DNA from: Leptoclinus maculatus
Taxonomy: Eukaryota; Chordata; Actinopteri; Perciformes; Stichaeidae
NCBI GenBank assembly: GCA_032191485.1
Contig: JAVDOI010000008.1
Location: forward strand, 22,391,049-22,455,048
Direction: 5' to 3'
DNA length: 64,000 nt
Part shown: one piece after another, positions 1 to 12,707 of the stretch
How positions within the stretch are numbered: position 1 is the first letter of the stretch
How the letters are laid out: each line of letters starts with the position of its first letter
Notes under the pieces: model-generated
The model's database searches: none
What the model was told of the DNA's origin: nothing
The model's input: the letters and a program-made list of their open reading frames with translations, nothing else
Made by a program: the position numbers and the translations under genes

Positions 1-154
1 TGTCCCCCCTCGGAGCAGCTCTGCAGCTTGTGGGATGTGACGGCCAGCGTGGAGGTACAGCCCATGGGCTCCAGCAGGCTCAGGCTCTGCTGCTGTCCCA
101 GCAACGTGTACACGCTGAACTGACTCAGGCTCACCGACCACGGGAAGGCGTCAC
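1..154 (-). CDS. vps13b: vps13b coding exon (3'-most exon in window, runs off the left edge)
   Basis: Internal coding exon of the VPS13B/COH1 bridge-like lipid-transfer protein, a very large peripheral protein of the Golgi. The acceptor is CCCACCAG before base 154. The first two bases complete a Gly codon started in the preceding exon (G+GT), giving the join EEG|DAFPW. About 50 residues follow, including FPWSVSLSQFSVYTLLGQQ and EPMGCTSTLAVTSHKL, which closely match vertebrate VPS13B as I remember it. The frame is open to base 1 with two bases left over, so the donor lies outside the window. Only the gene's middle part is visible, so neither the N-terminal chorein domain nor the C-terminus can be assessed here. 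Confidence 0.93.
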
Positions 155-1941
155 CTGGTGGGAAGTCACGTGAGCAGTAAGAAGAGGGACAAATAACAGG
201 TGTGGGGGCTGAAGCGGCAGGAGAAAGAGGATTACAATTTGCAACACAGAGACGTTGGCAGAGATGGAGAGAGGAGAGGAGAGGGGAGGAAGGAGAGAGA
301 GAGAGAGGTCATGTGAGGGGAGAGCAAAGAGGGCAGGCCAAGTCATTGTGGTATAGAGAGGAAGGCTTCGTTACACTTTTCTTTTCAGCGGCTGAACCAG
401 ATCAGAAGTCAGTCACGTCCGCATGTGTGTGCACTTTTGATTCTTCTTTGCGACCTGCCTCATCGGATAGTGATCGTGGTCAAAGAAGCGGCTGTAAAGC
501 GGTGGATAAACTCATATCCTTTCCTATAAATTCTTCACAATAAAAGTCCCCTTTTGTTTTGTTATTTAAAAGCATTTATATGAAACGTTGGGTTTTCATC
601 AGGAGTATCTGACTCACAAATGGAAATGTGTTCCAAATCGCATGCTTTGTCTTTTTACTGTTGCATGCAGTATGCATTCATTTGGGACATACTCCTTTCA
701 TTACAGCTTTGCATCTTGAACTTTGACCCTCTTGCTGCTATATCCAGAGGATTGTGGGTCAGAAGAGCCAGAAAAGCTGAGATCCCAACTCAATGGGAGC
801 CGATTGAACCCCAACGCGAGGAAAGAGCAGATCTCGGAGCGTGCAGAATGACAGTTAATGCGCCGTGGTACGATCGGATGACCAAAGTCGCATTGAAGAG
901 ACAAGTGTAACCAAGGCCAAGGAAAGATGCAAGAAAATGCAGACTAGATTTGGAAAAGTGCAATTGATTAAAACAGCAGAAGGTTAAGTCAGCAATACTC
1001 ATCAAAACCACTATGACATCTACATAATTCCATCAAAGCTAATGACTGCACATGGGATGAGAGAGCTCATCATTAAAGATGCACTGAGGAGTATCAAACC
1101 CTCTACACCCAATAGGCAGGAAGACGATTCCACGAAAACACATTGTAGAACGAGTGTCTACTCTAAACCTGTGGGTCTGAGACAGGGAGCCACCCTGGTA
1201 GAATGCTGAGCCCGGGGCAGTGAAGAGCACCGTGGGCTTTGAAAGGGAGAGATGAAGAGCTTTTCAAAGGGTAGGAATGAATTACTAAAAGCAAACGGGT
1301 TGTTAGTTTTTACGGCAACATTGACAAGGCTGCTGATGTCACTGGGTTTTTCTCTCTCCGTTTTTTTTAAATCTGTTTGCCCAATGCTGATGTCATTGAA
1401 GAGTTTGAGAGAAAAAAAAAAGAGAGGAGGAGGAGGGTGCCCCCCCCCCCCTTTTCTTCTTCTTCTTCCTAAGAGAAAACACTGAGTGTTGCTTATGTCA
1501 ACTCTACCCAGGTGTGCACGCCACATGTGCAAGATCTATCTCTCAAAGTCGCCGTGCTTAAGTTTGTTTGTCTTTTGTCATGGTAAATGAGTAGTGGTGG
1601 GTCAAAGGTTGGCTCAGTGTTGAAAAGGCCATAATGATGATGAATTCACATTTTGTAGCCTTTTGCTATTATGAAAGCATTCATTTCAATTATTAATAAA
1701 AGCATAAGTAGATTTTTCCCACTCATTAAAATGTATTTTCCAAGACTCCCATTTATAATGAACCTATCACCGTCATTGTTTTCCAAAGAGCCACATTTTT
1801 GTTTTCTCATTCAAGCTTTCAAATCAATCTTTTTTTTTTTGACCCTGAGTCATTTGGCGTAGTCCTCATCTGGTCTTGTGTGATCTCCTCCCAGCATTTG
1901 AAGTGCTCTAGTTAAAGTAGAGAAGCCGTCAGATACAGTAC
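155..1941 (-). other. vps13b intron (1.8 kb)
   Basis: GT-AG intron on the minus strand between the exon at 2176-1942 and the exon at 154-1. It splits a Gly codon (phase 1). It contains A/G-rich low-complexity stretches (about 265-310 and 1410-1455, the latter an A run, G-rich tract and C run) and AT-rich DNA at 1660-1840. I see no recognisable gene or transposon in it. Confidence 0.85.
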
Positions 1942-2176
1942 CTTCCTCCAGGATGGGCTTGGAGACCACGAAGGGGAGCTCCTGCAGCGGCTCCATGTAC
2001 TTGTGCCCGGCGCTGAGGACGCTGATATGCGGCAGGCACACTACCAGAGTCCCGGGCATGGAGGCCTGGTTGTGGTACCAGCTGCGGACGGTGCCGGGGA
2101 TGTCGCCGCAGATGATGGTGCTCGGGGAGGGGAGGCTGTCGTTGGGCAGGAACACGCAGCACGACTGCAGCTCTAA
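1942..2176 (-). CDS. vps13b: vps13b coding exon, 235 nt
   Basis: Encodes 78 codons plus one base. The acceptor has a pyrimidine tract ending CTCTCCAG before base 2176, and the donor is GAAG|GTACTG after base 1942. Residues include LELQSCCVFLPNDSLPSPS, GDIPGTVRSWYHNQASMPG and AGHKYMEPLQELPFVVSKP, all strongly like vertebrate VPS13B. The exon begins in phase 0, directly following the KRLTLQ of the upstream exon, and ends with a G that joins the next exon to make Gly. No frame disruption is visible. This is the longest and most conserved coding block in the window. Confidence 0.95.
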
Positions 2177-2929
2177 CTGGAGAGGTGAGAGAGAAAGGAA
2201 AGGACACATGAAGTCATGTTAGTTGGTCTTCCTCGGCCTCCCTTTATCACGTTCAGCGAGTGCTCAGAGGGCGCTGCTTTGTGGCGACATCAGAGGATGA
2301 GGATTGCAATGGAAAGAACCAAAGAGAGAGTGTGTGCACAACTATGGGTGTTGCTGGAAAAGACTGAACATGCTTAATAAACCTTTCCTTGATTTGAAAA
2401 AATGGAAAGAGTCGATCCCACATTTAGTGATGCATGCTGTTTTGTATGGTACTAAACTCTGCTATATACTAGTATTACTATCCTGCTTCAGTAGGATTTG
2501 CCTTCAAAAAACGAACAAAAGTAGAACGTGAGACTTGGAATGCCGTTTTTAAAAACAATTTGAAATTCCATATTCAGGAAACAGAACTCCTTTTAACTTC
2601 AGGGACTTTTTTTTTTTTTACAGTCATTTTTAAAAGGGTTGGAGACCCATTCCAGCTGCATTGTGTCACGCATATCTCTCTGTTCACCAAAGAAAAGGAA
2701 AAAAAGAAAAAGAATGTACAAGCCACTAGGTCAGTAACCAGTAGCAAGTAGCCAGTGAGTGTAAGAGCAGTGTCTCTTTCCATTGCGCCGGGGCTGCACT
2801 GATTTAAAAGAGCAGTTAATAGAGCAGAGAGGAGTGCAGGGTCCAGGGGTCAGATAGCAGCATGTGTGTGTGTGAGTCAGAGAGCGGCTCGCTTTAATGC
2901 GCCGTTACACTGCAATATGGTCTGCGTAC

Positions 2930-2953
2930 AACACACACACACACACACACACA
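2930..2953. repeat. (CA)n microsatellite
   Basis: Twenty-four bases of uninterrupted CA dinucleotides within the intron. Confidence 0.97.
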
Positions 2954-5061
2954 AATGCACAGACTCACATACGTCCTCCACTCAAATCTGCATCTGCAGA
3001 AAAATGTGCAACCTTCTGCTAACACCACACACACACACTGGTGTTGGAACGCCTCTGACAGGCCTGAATATGGACGCCAGTTCTGGGAGGGAGAGAACGA
3101 CAGAAACTGAGAAAAAAAAGAATAGAAGACTGAGATAGAAAAAGAGATGGAAAGAAAGAGGGAGGGATGTGGTTACACATTCATCTCACGCTGCTTCCTC
3201 TTTGATTACTCTTCAAAGAAAGGGTTTGAAATCGGAACACTTCTGCACACTGACACACAAGGCTTTGGCCCTCTTTTTTTTTAATTTCTTTTTTTAAGAG
3301 TCGGCACGCAGGGAGAAAATCCATCGACACTGCCTGGTCTGCTGCAGATCTTAGCGGGGTTAAGCTGTAAAGCGGGCCGACACACGGAAAGCGCCGGGTT
3401 TAACACTGTGACTCCGGTCTGCACCTTGAGCTCACTGCCTGAGGCTAATGCTCTCCTGCTGGACATCCTGGCTCCGTCACATTACTACACATGATCTTCT
3501 TCTTCTGCTCAGGCTGACACTCAATAAATGGCAGTCAGTGATGTATTTATTGTAGGGCCTCATAAACCTATACTGTAATACCAAATATTATTTGATCTTA
3601 TTATTCTATTCTGTTCTATTATTATCATTAACTATGCCAGAAACAATAACAGATATTATTACCAGTAACCAGTACCCAGTGAGATGTCTTAGTATTACTC
3701 CGTTTGTCTCAACAACCATCTAAAAACACCAAGTAATCAATTAACATTGACATGAAACTAAGAAAAACAAGAACATTTTTACTTTAAAGAAGCCGTAACT
3801 AGCAAATGTTTGGTATTTTTACTTAATAGCTGACATAAATAAGGCATCAAAATTGCCATTGATACATTTTAAATTGATGGTTTGATGGTTTGATTCATTG
3901 ACCAGAACCAATATCAAATGTAGTTCAAACGAATGCACGCAGATGTATATCCCTGCGTACACGAGTAAGATTAACCCTATTACTGTCACAGATAAATAAT
4001 CACACTAAGCTCAACCATAACATGTAGAAAGTAATCTTATACTTAAACATTTGCTGTTTCAAATGGCTCATTTCAGAGCACAGCTACACTACCACACAGA
4101 CCACCTGTAAATGAGCTACTACAGGGACCTCCATTATTTTAGTTCCCATTCTGTGTCTGATGGTTGACTAAATCTGTCACCATATATCAAACCTTTAAAC
4201 ATAATCATGGGGAAATATTAAACTGTAACATAAATGCTCCCAGATGAAAGTTGACCCTGGTAACAGCCTGACGGAGACGGGTCTGTCTGTGCTCGAGGAG
4301 ACGCAGATGTAAGGCTCTTTATTCCACCAGACATTTCGTTTTATATTTACCTTCTTTTATTAGCAATTGTTGGGCAATCTTGGCAAAATTAGATATGAAG
4401 TAGAGTTTGTTAATAACTATTCGGAAAGGGTGAGTTAATACTTAAGGTCAGAACGAGGTTTGGTCATGAGAGTAGGTTGTGCCACAAGAGGATGTACTGT
4501 ATATCCTTCTAGCACTTAACAGATAACATAGCTGAGTGTGTACAATAAGACATACAAATTAAATACCCCTTCATGGTCTTTATAATGCTTTGCTGTTGTT
4601 CCCCATGGCAACCCAAAAAAACCAAAGATGATGTCAAGTGTGTGGTAGCTGCAGACTCCCCACATCACAGGGTGAACTACTAACAATGATCAGATAACAC
4701 CTCACAGATGACAACAGAGGGAAAAGTTGACCAATTGAACGGCGCTCACTGGGCACGGCCACCGCTGTTTACACAAAGGCAGAAAGGCTCAAGATGCCTC
4801 AAAGGGCCTCACTGTGTCATGTGGAAAAAACACCGATACAAAACTAATCCCAAACTTCTCATTGTAATCCATACCTACTCCAGGAGGCAATATGCTTCCT
4901 GGCTGAAGTTGTACTCGCAGACAAATATGGTAAACAAGTCAAATTAAAATATAATGAGAGAGAGCCTGTCTGTGCCAAGGCTGCACAAATGTCGACATTT
5001 GTTATTGGTATCAAAGAAAACGTTAAGGAATGTTTAATCTGCCTCTGGAGCCAAATACAAG

Positions 5062-5525
5062 GCAGCAACCGCCGGTTCTGAAGAGTGAAGCTAATGTGTC
5101 TACAACCTGCATTCTCTCTAATGTCCATCAGGGGGCGACTCCTCTGGTTGTATAGAAGTCTATGAGAAAATGACTCTACTTCTCTCTTGATTTATTACCT
5201 CAGTAAACATTGTAAACATGAGTTTATGGTCTCAATCTCTAGTTTCAAGTCTTCTTCAATACAGCATGATGTTCATTTAGTAGATTATGGTTCATTTAGA
5301 GTCAAATAGACCATAAAGAGTATGCTTTAGGGCGGGGCTACCTTGTGATTGACAGGTCGCTACCCAACCAGGGCCGTATACGGCGTCTCTACATTTCTCC
5401 TCCGCTGTCCAAATATGGTCAATTCTGTTTATTGGTTACAGAAAAGCAAGGATGGTGACAAGATGTCGACTGTCAAAACGCCAAACTCGAGGCTTCAAAA
5501 CGTCAGTCCACAAACCAATGGGTGA
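5062..5525 (+). repeat. Dispersed repeat family A, copy 1
   Basis: Starts at a segment like GGTTCTGAAGAGTGAAGC. It continues through a highly conserved core (CCTGCATTCTCTCT..., CAGGGGGCGACTCCTC, TATAGAAGTCTATGAGAAAA, GGCGGGGCTACCTTGTGATT) and ends near a GTCCACAAACCAATGGGTGA segment. The core is nearly identical to 8517-8777 and 49313-49565. The reverse copy at 27739-28045 shows that the two end segments belong to the same element. I see no long inverted repeats at its ends and no coding capacity, so it looks non-autonomous. I cannot name the family. Confidence 0.85.
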
Positions 5526-5628
5526 CTAGCGAGTGGATGGTATATTGTTACCTTGCACAGCAGCTAGATTCTAACGATGACACAAGAACGTGGCGCGACA
5601 CAGAGGCAACTGTTAGTTCTAAACAACA

Positions 5629-5781
5629 ATGGTGGCTGTCAAAGAGGTTAGCGTAGCTGAAATAGCATCAGTTCTATCAGAACTGGAGATTATTTCTTCA
5701 ATGACAGAAGAGCATTTGAAGGCTTTTCTCGATATAAAATATGTTTTCACTCTTCTCCCGACTGGCTTCAGTAGAGTTTGA
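5629..5781 (+). pseudogene. RecQ-like DNA helicase N-terminal fragment
   Basis: A 50-residue open frame starting MVAVKEVSVAEIASVLSELE and ending at LLPTGFSRV before TGA. It resembles the start of the RecQ-like helicase domain in the many teleost RecQ-like repeat genes. Those have an amphipathic helix, then a segment of the type EEQ.KAL..F...KDVF, then the Walker A motif LPTGFGKS. Here the Walker A lysine is lost, the reading frame stops just after the motif, and residues inside the helix have changed. It is a dead 5' fragment. It lies about 100 bases past family A copy 1, so the two may have been carried together. The similarity is from memory; a protein search would settle it. Confidence 0.55.
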
Positions 5782-6323
5782 TTGACAGATGGTTCATCCA
5801 ATCACCTGCCATGTACTTTTTGACACAGTGCCTGCCTTCAGTTTCTAATGACGGCCTGTGAAACAAGCCATCCAGCGGGTCAGATTAGATATGTTGTGCT
5901 GAGAGAGATACAGACCAAACTGAGAACCTCCTTGGACGAGAGACTACACACCTCATCCTTGTTTCCTTCTACCCCCATAGTGTCATATCACTGCATGAGA
6001 AAATGTTTCAAATGTTTCAAAACGACCCCAATGAATTCAAGTTCAATGAAATGATGCCTTCGCCATGGAAACCCTCTGGTCTCCCAGTCACAGCAAACCA
6101 CTGGTCATTTGAAGTTATGCTGGAACGTACTCAAAACACCAGTCAAACATATTGACAAAAACAATGTAAATGCCGATCCCTGGTTCTGCGGTTGTGTCAC
6201 CCTTCAAGGACCGTGAACTCTGAGCATGGCTGTACCCCACCCTGTTTCTCTGGACTACCGCTAACAGCAGGTCACCCTGGTTTAACCTCGCAGGCCTCTG
6301 TGGTCTCGTGTCTTGAGCTGTGA

Positions 6324-6325
<2 letters not shown>

Positions 6326-6357
<32 letters not shown>
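6326..6357. repeat. (CA)n microsatellite
   Basis: Thirty-two bases of uninterrupted CA dinucleotides. Confidence 0.97.
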
Positions 6358-6360
<3 letters not shown>

Positions 6361-6955
6361 ACAGACATGCAGTACTCAAACAAAGGCGACAGGGGTAACA
6401 AAGGGCAAGGAAGGGAGCGCTGGCACCGCCGAGCAGCGCTGACAGATCCAAAAGAGAGAAATAGTGTGAGGTCAGAATGTCCCATATGCATCACTGCTTC
6501 GACCGCTGCCAAAACCCTCCACCCCCCTAAACCCATCCATGCCTGCTGAGGTCCTGGCTGTCGGTGTCCAGGTCTCTCACCATGACCGCGCATCGATTCG
6601 TGGTGGAAAGTCTGCGTTAGAGATGCTGTGACCGGAGCAAGGAAAGGAAAGGAAACCCTTGAGGAAGGGAAAGAGGAGAGAGGTGGTGGGAGCAGAGGGG
6701 GAATCCAGTGTTTGTGAATGGTTGCATACACAGCCAAAAAAAAAAAGAAGTTCTCTGTACTAACAGGTCAAAGTGGGAGTGTATGTTTCATGTCACAACT
6801 TCGGGGGTAAAAGTTGAGTTGAGGTTGTGCAGGGTCGTGTTTGGTATTCCACACAATTGTGTTTAACAGCTCTGTAACAGGCCAATAAACACAGCACTGG
6901 AAGCAGTTAGCCTGTGTGACAATGTCCCCCTACTGCGAGCTGATGGGCATGCCAG

Positions 6956-6958
<3 letters not shown>

Positions 6959-6988
<30 letters not shown>
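6959..6988. repeat. (TG)n microsatellite
   Basis: Thirty bases of uninterrupted TG dinucleotides. Confidence 0.97.
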
Positions 6989-6990
<2 letters not shown>

Positions 6991-8302
6991 AGAAAGCATG
7001 CTCAATATCCTGAATGACAGGACAGGAAACTGACAGGTACACCAGGTCGTCTTAAAACTTCTTTCCGTCACACGCTCGGGAGGCAGAGGGCAACGTTTGC
7101 AGCATGTCACTGTATTTACAAGCCACTCACAGGGGCTCAGCAAAACTAAATTACATTCGTATCCATCATAAGATGGTGAGAATGTATTTCTTTTCTGTTT
7201 GGGTAGACCTGTGGAAAGGCAGCTTTTCCAAGTGCAGCAAGAGGAAAATTCTGAAATGATTTTTTAAAAATAGAAACGGGGCACGAATAATATCTGAAAG
7301 CCAGAGGCATAATTGCAGTTTGGAATATCTGTTACACAACTTTACCCGATGAGGGGTTCGGGGTAATGTGGAATAAGACTGCGGCACAATGTGACAGAGA
7401 GACGGCCTCTGGAAACGACTCAGGTACAACAAACAAACGCAGCACGGGGGCCGCGCGGAGCTTTTGCCAGTGTGTATGTGCGACTCATGTTTTAACAATC
7501 ACGAGGGCTCGACTTTCATTTGGGATTATGAGAGGGGCATCTGGAGCTCGACCACATTATGGGAGACTCGGGATTATCGGAGGGATTTGGAGTCAAATTG
7601 AAGCCTACTGTTAGAAGATCAAGAATGGCAGGTGTGCTCACATGGTATGTCACTGCAGAGGGTTCAGTGGGGAAAAAGAGGAGTCAAAGAGTCATAATTC
7701 TTCATTCCTTTCGTCCAATGACATCATGTCCTGTCAAAGTGAAACTAAATCTTTAAACATAACAAATGGAGTTAAGTGTCAGCGGTGGGACTGGTTCAGT
7801 TACCCACTGCCTCTAATGACGGATTAATTCAGGAAAAAACACTGAGGGACACTGTGAGTGTGTGTGTGTATTGAGGCCAGGGTGTATCACTCGCAGCACA
7901 CTCTATTAATATACTTCAAAAACAGCCGAAACGCTTTTCAATTTTGCCCAGGAAATCTCCGTTAAAAAAAAGAAAGATTGAAGCCAATCGACTCCTTATG
8001 AGGCTGCACGTGCCAGGCTTTAACTGTGAAAACATGCTCAAATGACACTTACTAAAGCACACACGCACGCATACATCATATGTGCGCTTGCATTGTTTCA
8101 CATATAAACTTTAACACACCCCTTGCAAGTGCAGTTATCAATCGTTTAAAGACAAAAAAAAATGAAAAAGCCCATTTGGATTGAGAATGGAAAAGTTAAG
8201 TAGAGTTAAAACAAGTAAAAACAAAAAAATGGCTTCCAGCCAAAACACCTGAATTAACATCTCCCGTCCTCTTTTACTTCAAACAAGCGCTGCTTAGGCA
8301 AG

Positions 8303-8320
8303 CCCCCCCCCCCCCCCCCC
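8303..8320. repeat. C18 homopolymer
   Basis: Eighteen consecutive C bases. Runs of this length are prone to slippage, so the true length is uncertain. Confidence 0.9.
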
Positions 8321-8483
8321 ATCTCTTTTTAATATCCTTTCAGAGATGCAGATGCTGTGCTCACCACTTCCTCTGAAGGATGGCACCTGCAACAGCAATG
8401 AACTCAGTTACCACAACACTGCTCAAGTTATACGGTTAAATCCCTCTCTGTACTACTGCTGGCTGCTGAGCTGGTTCAGTTCA

Positions 8484-9016
8484 GACGGCAACTTCTCGCT
8501 CTGAAAAGTGTCTTAAACCTGCATTCTCTCTAGTGTCCACCAGGGGGCGACTCCTCTGGTTGTATAGAAGTCTATGAGAAAATGACTCTACTTCTCTCTT
8601 GATTTATTACCTCAGTAAACATTGTAAACATGAGTTTATGGTCTCAATCTCTAGTTTCAAGTCTTCTTCAATACAGCATGATGTTCATTTAGTACATTAT
8701 GGTCCATTTAGAGTCAAATAGACCATAAAGCAGAGTATGCTTTAGGGCGGGGCTACCTTGTGATTGACAGGTCGCTACCACAACGTTGTCGTGTTTTGGT
8801 CTTAGAACTTTAACTCTTTCACAGTGCGTTTTCGCTTCATGAAAGTAACATTTTTGGTTGCCTAATAATGTTTTATTCAGCGTTGGTTGTACTTAGCTCC
8901 GTCCTCTGGTTGCAAAAAAAAACAAGATGGTGGCGGCCCAAATGCCGAACCCAGAGGTTTCAAAACCGTAGTCCACAAACCAATGACTACTTCCACTTCT
9001 TACATACATTCTATGG
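8484..9016 (+). repeat. Dispersed repeat family A, copy 2 (fullest copy)
   Basis: Shares the core of copy 1 from CCTGCATTCTCTCTAGTG through GGCGGGGCTACCTTGTGATT, with only scattered substitutions. It then carries a middle section also present in copy 3 (TTAGAACTTTAACTCTTTCA..., TTGTACTTAGCTCCGTCCTC) and an end section (AACAAGATGGTGGCGGCC..., GTCCACAAACCAATGACTAC). It ends at a TACATACATTCTATGG segment, the counterpart of the ATACAGTCTATG end of the reverse copy. Together the copies give an element of roughly 500-530 bp. Confidence 0.85.
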
Positions 9017-12000
9017 TTTAGGGCAACAAGCTGGCTGCTGCACACTTCCTCATTGAATCAGAGACAGAACAAAGATCGTGTGCTGTTTGTAGTTTTGAAG
9101 ATGCATTTTCCTCATCGCTGCCTTTCATCAGTACTTCCCTGGTATTTAGAGAAAATGTCTGTGTTGTCTGGCTCATTTAGAGATGAGAGAGAGAGAGCTG
9201 GCAGTACACAGCCATGGGGGGACCGGGACTAGCTGGAAATAATAGTCATTTAGCTCTTAGTACGCACACTGACAAACTCGGTAAAAAGCCTCACGGCTCC
9301 GAAGAATGAGCGAGCCAGTGGTTTTTGAGTGACAGCGTGGTTATTTAGTAGGTGACCGTTGCTTATCCTGAGACTTAGGCCTTGATCCTATCCTCTCAGG
9401 CCTCTAAATGAACAAGGATCTTCTTACACTTTGATCTACAATCACACAGGCTCTAATTCAATCTGGATTCTGGATCAGGAAGCCAGCACATGCTGTCGGG
9501 AGTAAATAAATACTACTAGAAAAGAGACAGACGAACGAAAGAGCCAGAAACATTGAAAAACCTGAAACATATCCATTTGGAAAGTACTTTGATTAAACGT
9601 TAAGACGCCTGAAGACTTTTTTCTTCTTTGTCTATTTCTTCCTTCTCATCTCCGCCTGGCGTCACATCACAGAGTTCTAAATGTGGGATTGTTTCATTCT
9701 TTGTGGTCCTGCTCAGTTTTGTTCCTGATCACTTCCCCTGCTCCGTCAGATAGCGTTCAGAATCCAGCCACATGTGTGGACCCTGTTTCAAATCTTTCAG
9801 TCTTAATACCCCGCAAAAAGGGTCCCCTCACTTCCTCCTCTTCTGAGCAGTACTGGGAGTGTATGATCTGCCTTGTGTAGCATTTCTCCCTCGAGTCTTT
9901 GTGAAGACGGTTTATCTGGTTCCAGCAGAGCAGGTTCTAATAGAGAGGAAGCTGAGGGCCAAACACACTTAGTCTTTAAAGGGCTGGGGCCATGTGGAAA
10001 TGGCCTATATAACCACAGGAGGCTCTTAGGATCGGCCGGGCCTCGCCAGTAAATGACAGAACAGTGAGTTGGACGGAGGACAGCCCGTCTACGCTGAGGA
10101 GCAATCTCAGCTGTGAGTGCATGACTCTCAGATTGTCATTCTTAGAAGTACAGTTAAACGTTTCTGACGTGGAGTGACTCTGCAGTAAAGGTAGAACGTC
10201 CCGTCTCGTCTGAAAGAGAGATCTGGGATTGTCGCTGTAACAACAAAGGACTACAGAGTGCTGCAGGGATGATGTATTTTTGTAGGCCAACCAGGAATCA
10301 CACCGGTTCCCTCAACACAAAGCCAATGAGATGTTTTGAAGTATTGCAGAAAATAAGCTTTAAAAACAAGACTTTATGATATCTACACATTTTGTTTATC
10401 AAGATAATCTTCACAAACAAACACCATTTTTATGATTTTCAAAGCGTGAATGCAATCAGTAAAGTAAAAAGCTAACATTAGGCTATAAACAAAGTGCACC
10501 ACTTAGCAGGAAACGTCTTTATTAAGACACGTAAAAGCTTCAAAATTCCTCTGGTGAATTTATTTACTGATGTATTTTATGTTGAAAAGTGCAGAAATGC
10601 TGACTCATTTCTGGGTTTTAGGACTCATTTCTGCAGCCCTGTACTATCACTGCTTAAAACAGTGGAGAACATGTGTAAATGGTGCTCTGTCACAATGAGA
10701 GTGAGCTATCTGAGCCACCTCTCTGTGTAAAGGGCTGTTTATCAAACTACAGAAGAGTTTTAGATTTTTCCTTATCCGTCCTCACTGAGCCCGTGAACTT
10801 AACAAACCTGGGCCTACTTGTTTCCTGTATTATACCACAAAGACATAATACTTGGTGCCTGCTCTCATTGAAACACATGTTCAGCAGGACAGCTGTGTTG
10901 CTACAAACTCCTGACAGCATTGAACACGATCTCTGTCACAGTCATCTATCTTGGACCCAGGCAGTGAGGGACGTGTCTGACATTTGTTCGGTGGTGCTGT
11001 GTTCAGATCCGCTGTTGAGGCTCATTGTTTTCACTTCACCACAGGGAAGAGGAACGGCGGGGGCCCCGACTCTGTGCAGACCTCAGCACAGCACAAACCC
11101 CGTGGGCCGAGACCACCTCTCCGCGGAGCGCCCCCACAACACGTGAAGCACAAACGCGCGTAAACCTGCGCGCTCGAGTACGTATGTGCCGACACATTTT
11201 TCCCCTCGTTTTCTCTGCTGCGCACTCTTTTTACACACAGGAAATCACCCAGAGATAGAGGAGAGGAAATTAGAAACACCCTCCCAGCGTCCCGGGTGAA
11301 AATATTTGCAACTCCGGAGCAGAAAAAAAATCTCAGAGGAGAGATCTGCAGCGAACGGAAAACACATCCCTTTGTTTTTAAAAACCTGATACCTCTCCAA
11401 ATGTAATCTTCCTGTGCCTGCACCAGACGGGACACTGTGTTTCCTAAGTGGCCGGTCAGATGAACAGAAGGTCCACAGAGCAAAACCCCTCCACTACAAA
11501 GTCTCTCTGGATAACCCACCCACTGTTAACCTTCTGCACATCCTCCAAAAACACATTTGTAATGGTGTAAATAGAGTCTTCCTGTAAATGAACGTGATTA
11601 ATGCGTGTATCTGAAGATGGCGCTGTGCACATGTGTGTTGCGGTGCAGGGGTGTACACAAATTAGGTTTTTTTAATTCCCCTGCGACCTCAGAAAGCAGC
11701 TCTCCTCCCTAATGTCTATGAGAGAGGCATCCAAGCGTGATGCCTCCTGACAACAGATAGGCCCGGGTCTCACCCACACGCCACCACGAGCAATAAGCTC
11801 GTGGCCTGGCACGGCGGCGCGGCCAGGCAGCCAGCCATCCCTGTGGCCCCGCATTCCTCCACTCTAACACTGCTTACAGAAGCTGACAAGCGCTGGAGGT
11901 CTCCCTGGCCGAGGTGGAAATCTGCAAAAATAAACGCTTTAGGTGACATGAAGGCTTTGTTTGTTTCTGCTGGGCCCTGGCTGTTTGTGTTAGCGCGGTG

Positions 12001-12315
12001 GGTTAATTGCGACTTTGATCGCTGCGTTTATTGATCCAACAGTGGCCTAAGCAGCGCGGCCGGCCTGGCCTGGCCCTGCCTTGCTCCCCCCACACACTCC
12101 AGCATGGAGGGGGTCTAAACGGGTGGCTACGCCAAACTAGGGTTAAAGATGCACTGGGAGAGGGGGGCCATGACTGGGAGTACTCTGATGTGATAGCTGA
12201 GGCCTCCGCTGAGCAGGGCCACGGACATTTAGGATGGGGGGTGGCTTAGTTTAGAGACTGGGGTGAATTGGACTGGGCTAAAGGTCAGGCAATAGATTAT
12301 GCACGATCCAGAGTA

Positions 12316-12707
12316 CAGGGCTGGGCAATGTATCAATACTATATCAATATCGTGATGTTCATTCAAACCTTTCTTTAAGCCTCGGATATCATTCAGGTTC
12401 CCTTGAAGCATGACATGAGACTATATCGTCTTAGATTTTGGACATTGTACTATTGTAATATGGCATTAATATTGTCTTTTCCTGGTTTTAAAGGCTGCAT
12501 TATAATAAAGTGATGTCATTTTCAGAACTTACCAGACAGCTGTAGCTGTTCTATTATTTGACTTCACCCGCTAAATCATTGTATTCACATTACTTGTGAT
12601 TATTTATCAAACATTTCATTGTGTAAATATTTTGTAAAAGCACCAATAGTCCACCAACAATATCAGTATCGTGGTATTTGGTCCAGAGGGATATTTGACT
12701 TTCGCTG
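12316..12707 (+). mobile_element. hAT-like non-autonomous element (CAGGGCTGGGCAATG end)
   Basis: Begins CAGGGCTGGGCAATGTATCA and contains repeated ATATCAATATCGTGAT-type segments near both ends. The unique middle includes CTGGTTTTAAAGGCTGCATT and GTGTAAATATTTTGTAAAAG. I recognise this as a very common teleost MITE with CAGGGCTGGGC termini. The right terminus is degraded past TATCGTGGTATTTGGTCCAG, so no target duplication could be confirmed. No coding capacity is seen. The hAT assignment rests on the terminus type and is from memory. Confidence 0.7.
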
